Below, in pieces: positions 50,701-59,732 of a stretch of 64,000 nucleotides of DNA. Each line of letters starts with the position of its first letter. The stretch's first letter is position 1. The notes under the pieces were generated by a model that was given only the letters and a program-made list of their open reading frames with translations, searched no databases and was not told where the DNA came from. This DNA comes from Circinella umbellata (lineage: Eukaryota > Mucoromycota > Mucoromycetes > Mucorales > Lichtheimiaceae), in the NCBI GenBank assembly GCA_025093555.1, contig JAIWNF010000024.1, positions 620,001 to 684,000 of the forward strand, written 5' to 3'. The translations under genes and the position numbers were made by a program.

Positions 50701-50998
50701 CACAAAGCTGGTCAGAAGGTACATGTAATTTTATCAAGAAAGTTAGAGGAATCGGCATATATGATAGACATTTTTTTTATTAAATAATAAAGCGGGGTTT
50801 AAACTCCAATAAAATTGAAATATTTAGGATGGAATGCACCATAATACAAGGTTTTTTTTTCGGGTAGGAAGGAAAAACAATAATATTATATATTTGTGTA
50901 TATGGTTTACAGGCAGCAACACGAGTAAAGAAGGAAGAGATAAAAAAACCACAAAGAGAGGGGGGGACCTTATTAATATTATGGCGGATACTTGAATT
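47754..50998. mobile_element. DNA transposon-like element with ~490-bp inverted arms, split by a second insertion
   Basis: The left arm 47754-48245 (492 bp) is inverted and repeated on the right. Its inner part matches 49540-49877 and its outer part matches 50844-50998 (493 bp together, once the nested 964-bp element is removed). Matching landmarks include TCCGCCATAATA, CTTCCTACCCGAAAAAAAAA, CAAAATAATAATAATAATA, ATTTCCTTGTAAAAAC and AGCCTGCAAAGATGTGGAG. The arms have diverged by many substitutions and small indels. The internal 1.3 kb (48246-49539) has only short low-complexity frames and no transposase motif. The element is therefore non-autonomous or decayed. Long arms suggest a Mutator-like or foldback type, but no target duplication was found. 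It sits about 200 bp upstream of the ankyrin-DIL start codon. Confidence 0.75.
49878..50841. mobile_element. Nested 964-bp element with 13-bp TIRs and TA target duplication
   Basis: TGGTGCATTCCAT (49878-49890) is the exact reverse complement of ATGGAATGCACCA (50829-50841). The element is flanked by TA on both sides (49876-49877 and 50842-50843), the hallmark of Tc1/mariner-type integration. Removing it with one TA rejoins the broken right arm of the surrounding element so that TTGTATTATAT is continuous, as in the intact left arm. Internal frames are short and encode no transposase, so it is probably non-autonomous. It is younger than its host element. Confidence 0.8.
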
Positions 50999-51587
50999 TA
51001 TGTATGAATATGGTGGAGACGCCATAAAATATGGGCAAGACGCGGCACCTTAGTTACAGATGAAGATGAGCAAGGAATAGTGAACGCATTAATGTCGTTG
51101 ACTCAAAATGAACATGTTGAAAGAAGAACACAGTTTTATTTGACCTTCTTTTTTTTTTTTTTTTTTTTTTTGAAATCATAGCATACCTGACTCGTAAGCT
51201 TTCCGGAGTAATGTATGAGACAGGGAGTTTGCGACAATGACCGGCTTTTAAGCAAGACTGCCAGTTCATACGGCCATTGTGTTCTTATTTGAATGATTCA
51301 ACAAGCCCAATGTCTTCGTCCACAATTGTATGTGTTCGCTTTAATTGTGGCCCCATGGGTAAAGGTTCAGGAAAACCTAGTCCATCCGATTACTGTGAGG
51401 GATGCTGAATCATCCACGATTTTGGCCTTTACTTCATCATTGTAATGTATACCTTTTCACAGATTCATCGCTTCTTCTTGAGTGGTTTATTTGAGTCAAA
51501 TTTATCCAAATAAGTGTTTATTCGTTTAGCATGTCGTTTCCACAGCCAATTGAAAATTTTGTTCATATGTTTCCTGCGGCAGGCACT
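50999..51587. other. Unassigned 0.6 kb, possible dead coding sequence
   Basis: This stretch is less AT-rich than average. Fragmentary frames on - include NWQSCLKAGHCRKLPVSY and DEVKAKIVDDSASLTVIGW, interrupted by stops and a T21 homopolymer at 51150-51171. It is probably remnant transposon or gene material. Family not recognised. Confidence 0.3.
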
Positions 51588-52322
51588 AAAAGTCGTGCCA
51601 CCCGGCTGTGTTTAATTTATTCCGCTCTGCTTGGTCGTGCCATTGAATTTTCCTTACTACCCTGCCCTGTAAGTTGTACCTTTGCATAAATGATAATTAC
51701 GTTAAAAAAGCCGGTGCTTTTGTTTCGTTTTAAATATTTTTTTTTTTGGTTCACTAGTATGATAATAATGAATTACCTTATTCAACTTATTAAAAGCAGA
51801 TGACAAATTAAAAATAAAAATATTGTACATTTATATTACATAATATAGAGTACGAAATTATAACAAGAGAGTGATAAATAACGCGAAAGTTGATTATATC
51901 TTTTTACTAAAGAAAAAGTAAAAATAATATAAACGTTAGTAGTAAAAAACCATAAAATAGGCATAAAAACCATTAAAAAAAAAGATGAAGAAGGCCAAAT
52001 GTGTATTTATAAGATAAACTATTTCCCAAAAATCATAATTGGAATTGTATAAGTCAAGTTAACACACATAGCGTGTACTTCCATTAACCAAAAGTATTAC
52101 TTACATTGGTAAAGAGGGTTTCAGTAAAAGATATTCATTATTAGCTACCTGATAAATAAGAATAATTTATCATCTATACACAAATGTGATCTTATTATTA
52201 TGAAGCCCGTACATCATAATATCAAGTATCGTTATTGAAAACGGCAGGATAGTATGGCATGACCGAAGACATCGGTGTCAGATTATGGGGTGATGACACG
52301 ACCGCAGGATGGCACGACTTTT
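51588..52322. mobile_element. Short-TIR element with GTCGTGCCA subterminal repeats
   Basis: AAAAGTCGTGCCA at 51588-51600 is the exact reverse complement of TGGCACGACTTTT at 52310-52322. Further variants of GTCGTGCCA occur just inside both ends (GGTCGTGCCATTG near 51648; reverse-strand CGGTCGTGTCATC and CGGTCATGCCATAC near 52260-52303). Imperfect TIRs with subterminal repeats are usual for non-autonomous DNA transposons. The interior has no coding frame. No target duplication is evident. Confidence 0.5.
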
Positions 52323-52753
52323 GGTTGCTGTCACAAAGAAGTGCTGTAGGTCGGATTTATATTGGCTATTTGTTGAATAATATAATGAATAAACATATTC
52401 GGACAGTTATGTAAAATATAAATAACTTACTATTCTTATAGAAATAAAAAAAAACTGGGTAAAAAGAAAAGATTGGATCTATTGAGAATACGCAATAATG
52501 ATAATCCGAACTTTTGTCATAACCTCCTCAGAAGGATAATGATCTGGTCTTCAGAATAAGTATGACGATGCAAAGACGATTGTTGCTCTAACAGGAAGAG
52601 TGCCAGCCCCAGCAAGGGGCTCAACGGATTTGTGTAATTATTACTGTCGAGAATGGTTTCTTTTGGATATGATAGGACATTTTTTTGCCCAAATTAAAGA
52701 AGGGATCGTCAGTAACCTTGGCTTTTGCTCAGATTCTTTGTTGAAATCCAAGA

Positions 52754-53119
52754 TCAGGCTAATTGAAGAATTGTTTTTGGTACCCAACACCAATCCCACC
52801 GGAACAAATCATTTATGGTATTTTGAATTTCGATAAGTACTGGTGGGAATGATGAAGGTAGGTTGGACATGTACAGAACATCACATCTCGAATTATTCCA
52901 ATCACCGTCAGCCAGAGTGTAAGTGTCACTCGGGGCATCCAGTAATTCTTTTGTAACAAGGTCAACAACATCCTGAAGTTTGAGCACCATCCGACTGATT
53001 TTGTCACATTGTTGGTTGAATTTGCTCGTTATATAGATTACTAAAGCAAAGCGTGTCTCGAAAGTTTTGGCAACTGTTAATTTTATAACCTTTTTGCATG
53101 CTTTTTTTGTCCTCAACAT
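52754..53119 (-). pseudogene. Decayed ORF, possibly PD-(D/E)XK nuclease-like
   Basis: A 121-codon frame on - includes ITSKFNQQCDKISRMVLKLQ, DVVDLVTKELLDA and NSRCDVLYMSNLPSSFPPVL followed by IEIQN. A hydrophobic strand with Asp (RCDVLY) followed by PVLIEIQ recalls the D-(E)xQ core of PD-(D/E)XK nucleases. Downstream, related peptide continues in other frames (SEQKPRLLTIPSLIWAKKCP and SVEPLAGAGTLPV down to about 52590) with stops between, so the gene is broken by frameshifts. From memory, similar proteins recur in many copies in mucoralean genomes; I cannot check this. Function unknown. Confidence 0.4.
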
Positions 53120-53411
53120 GACGTTCCCCTTCCTTCAGACATATAAATCAATAGCGCTAGAATGTTTCTCTTCCTTATATTGTTGGTGTTCCTCTCTGGC
53201 AGTTTGAGTAGGTATATATTCCAATGGTAAAAGACGTGATTTTTTTTTGTAGGGAGCCGGAGCTCATTTTAATTTAACTACCCCAATCGGAATACCCCAG
53301 GAGCGGTGCTAAAATACATTTTTTGTAAAAAATTGCATACCTACTATGTAAAAATTTTCCCCCTTCTTTTTTATAAACCTTTAAGTTTATTCTACTACCA
53401 TTGATAATATC

Positions 53412-54376
53412 ATGTCTTCTAAGGAAATCACTTCTCATGGTCCTAGCTTTCTCCCTCATGAGGAAAAGCAGCTTTGAGCTTCTTGGCTTGAAAAATCTGA
53501 GTGCTCGATTAGGGGTTGTGAGGAACAGTTTCTCGCTCACTGGAAAGAAGTCACCGAGCACTATAACAGTGAAAGAGAAAGTGCTGTCAAAAAAGCGAAT
53601 GAAAGAACCGGACGAAACGATGAGCCGGTGATTCGCACTCTTGCGTCTCTGAAAACCCGGTGGAATACAATTCACCCAGTTGTTTCCAAGTTTTGTGGGC
53701 ACTATCAACGTCTGCTTAATGACAACCGAAGTGGGCTGACTGGTGAGGATGTTGTAAGTAATTATGTATATATATACCTAATGGATATGTACATATAAAG
53801 AATATTAAACTAAATGCCTTTTTTTTTCAAAATATATTTTATTTGTTCCAAAATGGATTTGATTTCACTGCGAAGGTCTTGGCAGCCAAAGACGTCTTTG
53901 TCGAGATGGAAGGCCATGAATTTCATTTTTTTGATTGTTGGAATGAAGTTCTTTCCAAGAGCCAAAAATGGGAAGTCCACCGGGAGGTCCCCAAGGATGA
54001 AAAGAAGAAGAAGAAGAAGGAGGAGGCGAAATTTAAGGAAGCCGAAAAACGCAAGGCATCAGATGATGAAGATAATGACAACGAATCGTTATCGAAGCGC
54101 CCGATCGGGGCGAAGAAGGCGAAAGACAAGGAAGCGCATAGGATAATGTTGAACAAAGAGAGAGAGAAGGATCGAAAGATGCTTGAGAATCGGATTCGAT
54201 TGAATCGCGAGCGCTTTGAATTAATGCAAATACGTGACGACAGGGAAATCCTGGAAAAAGGCCTCACTGGCGTAGACGACAACGTACGTGAGTATTATCA
54301 ATTCTTTCGAAAGAAAATATTGCAGCGTATGAGAGAAAAGAAGATGTCGCAAGCCAGTGAGGCAAACAATGAATAA
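53412..54376 (+). pseudogene. Myb/SANT-NAM-like accessory protein of a PIF/Harbinger element (broken)
   Basis: The first part starts at ATG 53412 and reads SFLPHEEKQL, then an in-frame TGA (53475-53477), then ASWLEKSECSIRGCEEQFLA, HWKEVTEHYNSERE and SLKTRWNTIHPVVSKFCGHY with a GT donor at 53755. This is a trihelix/Myb-like DNA-binding domain. After an intron with no good AG acceptor, the frame 53843-54376 reads FDFTAKVLAAKDVF, EFHFFDCWNEVLSKSQKW, then a long Lys/Glu-rich coiled coil ending SQASEANNE. The second part resembles NAM-associated C-terminal domains. Such proteins are the second gene of PIF/Harbinger transposons and help the transposase bind and enter the nucleus. A convergent Harbinger transposase fragment follows. 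The premature TGA and lost acceptor show decay. Confidence 0.7.
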
Positions 54377-54504
54377 ATAAGTTGACATACTGAGGAACAT
54401 TTAAAAAGGACTGACTGATTATTTATAAAATAATGCTACGTAGTATAAAACAATGAATAATAGAGATATACAAAAAAAAGAGAAAGAAAAGAAAAGGACT
54501 GCTC

Positions 54505-54603
54505 TGATATGATATGATATGATATGATATGATATGATATGATATGATATGATATGATATGATATGATATGATATGATATGATATGGTATGATATGATAT
54601 GAT
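54505..54603. repeat. (GATAT)n pentanucleotide satellite
   Basis: About 20 copies of GATAT in tandem, nearly perfect except one GGTAT unit near 54586. It lies between the convergent Harbinger genes. It encodes nothing; the low-complexity open frames over it (HIISYHIISY) are artefacts. Confidence 0.95.
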
Positions 54604-54639
54604 ACCATAACAGTTCCATAAATGATCGATTAAATCATT

Positions 54640-54780
54640 TTATAACTGATCATATATTTCTGTGTTTTGGATAGCTTTACAGCGACTAACATGGTTTCGA
54701 ATATATGTGCTGTATCGGGGAGGTGGTGGGGCATCGTTGGAAAGATCAAGATGTACCTTTAAATTAGCAGCATCTTCTTC

Positions 54781-54857
<77 letters not shown>

Positions 54858-55490
54858 TACAGTCATTGTCATCATCGCAATGGGGATTATCACGCTTGAA
54901 TTCGATGCTCATATTATGCAAGATAATACATGTTGTTATGATATTTCCCAAACCATGTTTTTGTAACAATCTTGCCGGTTGCTTCAAGATTGCAAACCAT
55001 TTTTTCAACATGCCAAATGCTCTCTCTAAAGTGTAATAAATTAGATTACGGTGAGGACACCATAACATTTAGTTATTTTGAATATGAATATTATATAAAA
55101 TTGAATCTGGTGGCTGATAATAATTTATACATACCAACATCCTTTCTACCATGTTCTTGCATTTTTGCAAATCCCTGTATAGAAAAAAACATTTATTGTA
55201 ATGGATCAGAATATATCATTCTAATATATACGTAAATGAATATTCTTTTCTTACCTTGAGTTTAGGGGATTTTGGGTCAGTGACAGATTGTATCAATGTT
55301 GCCCATTTTGGGTATATACCATCTGCAAGATAATACCCTATATTGTATTCATGGCCAACGAGAGTAAATTTCACTGGTGCAGTATATCCATGAGTCAAAC
55401 TATCGAACAGAAATGAGCGTTGAAGAACATTTATATCGTTGAGGGAACCAGGAAGACCAAAGTATGCATGCCAATAGAAGCAGGGTTGAC
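54640..55490 (-). pseudogene. PIF/Harbinger (HARBI1-like) transposase, N-terminally truncated
   Basis: Three exons are visible: ~55490-55255, 55174-55135 and 55025-54640. Peptides in order are WHAYFGLPGSLNDINVLQRS, VKFTLVGHEYNIGYYLADGI, YPKWATLIQSVTDPKSPKLK, GFAKMQEHGRKDVERAFGML, KKWFAILKQPARLL and IITTCIILHNM. This is the DDE_4 endonuclease of plant-type Harbinger transposases: the second Asp (NDIN) and the Glu (ERAFG) are present. Upstream of 55490 there is a stop, and no exon with the first catalytic Asp is found. The protein therefore lacks its N-terminal half. The C-terminal part contains an ~30-residue poly-Asp tract from a (TCA)n expansion. Not functional as it stands. Confidence 0.85.
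54779..54855. repeat. (TCA)n trinucleotide expansion coding poly-Asp
   Basis: About 25 TCA/ATC units, coding a run of Asp residues on the transposase strand. Expansion presumably happened after or during decay, since the conserved transposase does not need it. The apparent poly-Ser frame on the other strand is an artefact. Confidence 0.9.
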
Positions 55491-56507
55491 CTTATCAAAT
55501 TTTTACAGAAGTACGTAAGGGTTATTGTTGAAAGAAACATTAATAGTTTAAGATAAGTAGATTCAATGTGTAAAAAGTTATTATGAAAATTAAGGAGAAA
55601 GTAGAAGAGAAGAGGGAGAGAATATTTCATGATAGCCGTAATAAAGCGATGAGCTTGCCTATTCTAATCAGCCATTATAAACAGATTCCTGTAATCTGTA
55701 AAGCGTGAAAATACAATGTATAACTGATCATGCGAAAACATTTGATCAGAAAGATAAACATCGACATGTGTTTATGGTGAGAACGCTATTAAAGGTTGAC
55801 CTTGCAATTGGTTTATATTAAGATAGAAAGCAAGTTCAAGTGGAAATAATTCTCGAGATACTTCACATGGCAACCCAGAAGATTGTGAAGGGCTGATACA
55901 TATGTTTAATACGTGGTAGATGGACACGGTTGCCAGCATGAATTCCACTTGTAATTCTGGACCGTATGAAGTGTGAAGAATACAGGTTTTTAAAAATTGA
56001 TTTTGTTTCGTTACAAAGACCTTCTGCTGGATTCAAGAATAACAGGCTGGTTAATTTTTGGATGGAGTCAATGGGGTGAAAATCCTTATAAGTTTAAACA
56101 AAATATATAAAAAAGTAGCTATACTAAATAGATAACATATAATATTTAATATAGCGGAAACGTAGCAAATTAATCTGTGAATATTCGCATTAATTACAGA
56201 AGCTGTCTTCTCTTTTTAATAGATATGTGCGTTACGTAACTACGTAAAATAGACAATGTGTCTAAAAACTCGGCAAAAATTTCATTGTATATTCTTCATT
56301 AGTATTTCTATCTACACTCATAAAATTTACGACATTTAATCTGGAAATCCGTCATTGGCGGTATCATTAATTAAATCGACGATAGCAGTTTTTGCTGAAA
56401 ATGCTGCTCTTCAGCAAATTGTTGGTCGTGCCTACAACAATCCTTGTTGGCTCCGCTCCGTCATTCAATGCGGTACAGGCTTCAAGAGCGCTTCTTTTTT
56501 GAGAATA
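55491..56507. other. Intergenic 1 kb between Harbinger and Tc1 remnants
   Basis: The part to 56350 is AT-rich with nothing recognised. 56355-56500 is more balanced in composition, and on - reads RSALEACTALNDGAEPTRIV and VGTTNNLLKSSIF, possibly a fragment of another gene cut by the Tc1-like insertion. Family not recognised. Confidence 0.35.
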
Positions 56508-58140
56508 ATCGATTTGCACACACATCTTTTTTTTTTTGCGCATTGAATTTCCAAGTTTGCATATATAAAAAAACAGTTTATTCATAGTACACTTTACTAA
56601 AGCATTGGCTCAAGAGCCAAACACCTATCAAAGAATGAAGCAGAGTGCCTGATCCAGTTCTGACAGTCCTCCACATTATCCTGATTTGCAGAATCAACAA
56701 TTCTAGCGCTCAGGTTATCTGCTGCCGTGAGACAGTCTCTTTTTACACCGGCTTTGAGTTTTGACCAAAATAGCTCAATTGGATTTAAGAAAGGGGAGTA
56801 AAGAGGCAAGTAAACAGCTTTATATTCACGATTATTAATAGATTTTTGAATATCATCAGTCTTGTGAATAGAAGCGTTATCTAAGACAAGCTAACGACCT
56901 TGCATATTATGTTTGTCAAGCGTATCCATCGCATTGCTAATAAACTCCTTGAAATGCTCACTTCGAGTACCTACTCTGGCATTAACTTCGGGGACTTCAG
57001 CAGGCTTTCCATCATCCCGTTTTATTTTCTTAGCTGAAGCACTTTTCTTCTGGACAGCCTTTGGTTTGCGCGAGGTCAAGTCAATAACCCCTTCCTCGCA
57101 TATTGCTCCAAGTATAGAAATACTAATGCCTTTGTTAGCAGGCAACACGACTTTAGCTGGTAGTCCTCGTTTGGATCTACCAAAATTTCTTCGGATATGC
57201 ATATTAAATCCCGCCTCATCAATAAAAACACAGTTGTTGCAATATTTTCTCTCTTAGTTGATTTAAAGTGCTCTCAGATGTTCTTGGGGCCACAATTGGA
57301 TCTAATCTCTTAAGAGTGAGAGATGCATGCTGAACAAGGTGTCTGTGAAGACCGGAAAGGGTGTTTGACTTGATGTCTGGAAAAGCGGAAATCAAGGCAT
57401 CTCTTGCGTCCCACAAATCAGCAGCTGCATTATTATCGTAGTAACGACAAAGAAAATCAGTGAAGTGCTTTGGCTCAAGCTTTCGATTATTCCCTCCCAG
57501 ACGAGAAGCCTTCTTGGTACCGGGAAAACGCTTCTCCTCGTCATCTCTATATGTTTTCACATAGTGTTGAGCTGTTCTCACAACGATACCTACAGCTAAG
57601 TCTGCTTGTCTTGCAGATATTCCTTCCTCAATAACAAGATCAAGCAGTTCTTGCACTTGGAGTGGTGTGTAAGAGCGATATGCGCCTCTGGTACTTTTGG
57701 CAGCTGTGAATCCGGCAGTGGTCTTTATTTTGCTCTTTACAATATGCTGGGTAGCTGTTGCTGGTGCATACTGACTACCAATAGAGGTACCTTGTGGGTT
57801 ACTACAAAATTCCTGAAAGGTATCGAGATCCATAAGTTTTTTAATATCTGGCCTTGTTTCTTTCACAGGCTTTTTTTTATCCTGGCCTGGTTGCCATTCT
57901 TGCCATTCCAGGTCAGCTGTTTCATATAATCCTAAGTGAATTTATTCTACTTCCATTGAAATGGGCTCAATGATCTCATCAGCAATGTTAAAACAGGTCA
58001 TGTATTCAGCGGGGACATCGTTATGGTACATTTTTATCATAATAAAAAGAAAAGGTCAAGGGCGCAAAATAGAAAATAAGGACACGCAAAAAAAAAATTC
58101 TCGGGGCGCAAAAAAAAAAAAAATGTGTGCGTAAATCGAT
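56508..58140. mobile_element. Tc1/mariner-like transposon with visible terminal inverted repeats
   Basis: The left end 56508-56541 reads ATCGATTTGCACACACATC, then a T-run and GCGC. The right end 58106-58140 in reverse complement reads ATCGATTTACGCACACATT, then a T-run and GCGC. These are ~35-bp imperfect TIRs. They bracket a transposase pseudogene on - (56597-58031). The left end is preceded by TA (TA then ATCG); the right end has no TA, so the target duplication is degraded or the exact end is a base or two away. Total length 1.63 kb, normal for the superfamily. Confidence 0.75.
56597..58031 (-). pseudogene. Tc1/mariner-like transposase, broken by two stops and a frameshift
   Basis: Reading from ATG 58031: MYHNDVPAEYMTCFNIADE, an in-frame TAA at 57944-57942, then a helix-turn-helix region (YTPLQVQELLDLVIEEGISA and ARQADLAVGIVVRTAQHYV) within frame 57866-57219. 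A one-base shift near 57225-57250 leads to CVFIDEAGFNMHIRRNFGRS with the first catalytic Asp. A TAG at 56893-56891 precedes LVLDNASIHKTDD (second Asp), and NPIELFWSKLKAG (Glu) follows, then a C-terminal RHSASFFDRCLALEPML. The full DDE triad is recognisable, so the copy died fairly recently by three lesions. The frame before the TAG uses the same phase as after it. Confidence 0.88.
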
Positions 58141-59732
58141 TGGAAAAGACCAATATATAATAGTAATAAAATAAACTATCCTCCTTTTCCCTTTATACCT
58201 TCAAATGCTAAGCTATAATTCAATTTTTTTATAGGGGTATGCTAATTGGGTGGGTGTACCACCACCTTTCTTGACTTCGTTTCACCAACTTCTGTATTTA
58301 ACATATCATAATATAATATCATCTACAAATACAGTTGCCAAGAACATAGTCTAATAGTGAGAGCACCTATCAGGTTTGCTTATTTCTGGGCACCGGTAAC
58401 AGTTCTCCCCCCCCGCATATTTTTTCATAAACAATGATCTAAATATAAAAAAATTTTCTGGTTATTCTCAATGAATTTATGAAGGCGCGGTTGAAAGCTC
58501 TGACCTATACTTATGAGGACGCTTTCGAACCTGTTATCTTTTATCAATATGCAGATTATGGCATGGTGCTACCATTGAAATTAGTAATAACTCAATGAGA
58601 AGAACTCCTAATTATTGGATAATAAAAAGTCTCAACATCCTGTAGTAAAATACTATTATAACAAGCAATCACCAAAGTTTTCTTTTCCCACTATCCAAAG
58701 TTTTGTGAAAAGTTTTTATTATTCAAGCTTCTATTCAAAAATATTTTTAAACTGGGTAAATATGTGACCATAGCATCTCCTAGAACAATTTCAGCATAGC
58801 TCTTTGATAATGCCAACATCGGGGAGATACAGTTTATCCGGATGCCGTGTGAAATTTGCATAAAAAATTTCTTATTTATTGTTCTCCGGTTTTAGGTCAA
58901 ACTGTCATGTCGCTCTTTTAAAAAGTACACTCTCGAAAAGTATTAATTCGGATCGTCAAACCCTGGTTTTCTGTGAAAAAACCATTAAAAGGAAATATTT
59001 ACTGTCTAAAATAGGATAGAGAAAAAAATGAAAAACACGCCACCGTAACACCCAAACATCAAAAAAAGAATTACGCCAATTCTTATGTTGGTTTTTTTTT
59101 GAATTGATTATCTTTTCAATTTAAGATGATGATTATCTTAATATTGAAGTTATTTGTTCTAATTGTTTGTAGCTCGTATCATATATTAAACCATAGTTCA
59201 TACTGTAGTTCTTCATTTTTTTCATGTATATATATAAGAAAATAAAAAATAAAAAAATAAAAAAAAAGAAAAAAAAAAGAAAGAAAGAAAAAAAAAATGG
59301 CGCTACTTTCTTCACTGCTTCTCTTACACACCCTATCCCCGTTCTTTTTTTTTGACATCGATATACGTTGTTCTAAATTAATCAAGAAGGTTGTCTTGTC
59401 TCCTCCCCCAAAAAAAATATACTTGCCATACTCTCCGCCATTTTTTCTTTATTAGACACGGAGGGAAAGAAAGAACTACTTTTACCAAAAAAAAAATTTC
59501 GGAATAGTGTGGCGTAGACTTATTTCGCATGGACTCGAAAAAAAAAGTATAAAAAGAGTTGGATACGTATAAAAATACTTATCACGTAAATATTATACAC
59601 TTTTATATTGCTACGTTCACTTGAACTACTATTTTTTACAATTACAACAGCCGTTACATTATTTATTTTTTTATATTCCTTCAAAAAAAAACCTTATACC
59701 TCCATAACGTCATTTATACTTTTCTACTATAC
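58141..59732. other. Intergenic 1.6 kb upstream of the polyQ zinc-finger gene
   Basis: No gene recognised. 58350-58560 and 58780-58990 are a little less AT-rich than the rest and may be old repeat fragments. A purine tract lies at 59235-59300; the low-complexity Phe/Lys frames over it are rejected. The region near 59460-59660 probably holds the promoter of the next gene. Confidence 0.4.

Noticed and set aside
54662..55036. Poly-Ser frame on + over the Harbinger transposase
   Set aside because: Antisense of the poly-Asp tract; the transposase strand carries the conserved motifs.
53223..55960. Terminal inverted repeats for the Harbinger remnant
   Set aside because: Compared the flanks (GGGAGCCGGAGCTC side and the 55640-55960 side) and saw no convincing inverted match or 3-bp target duplication.
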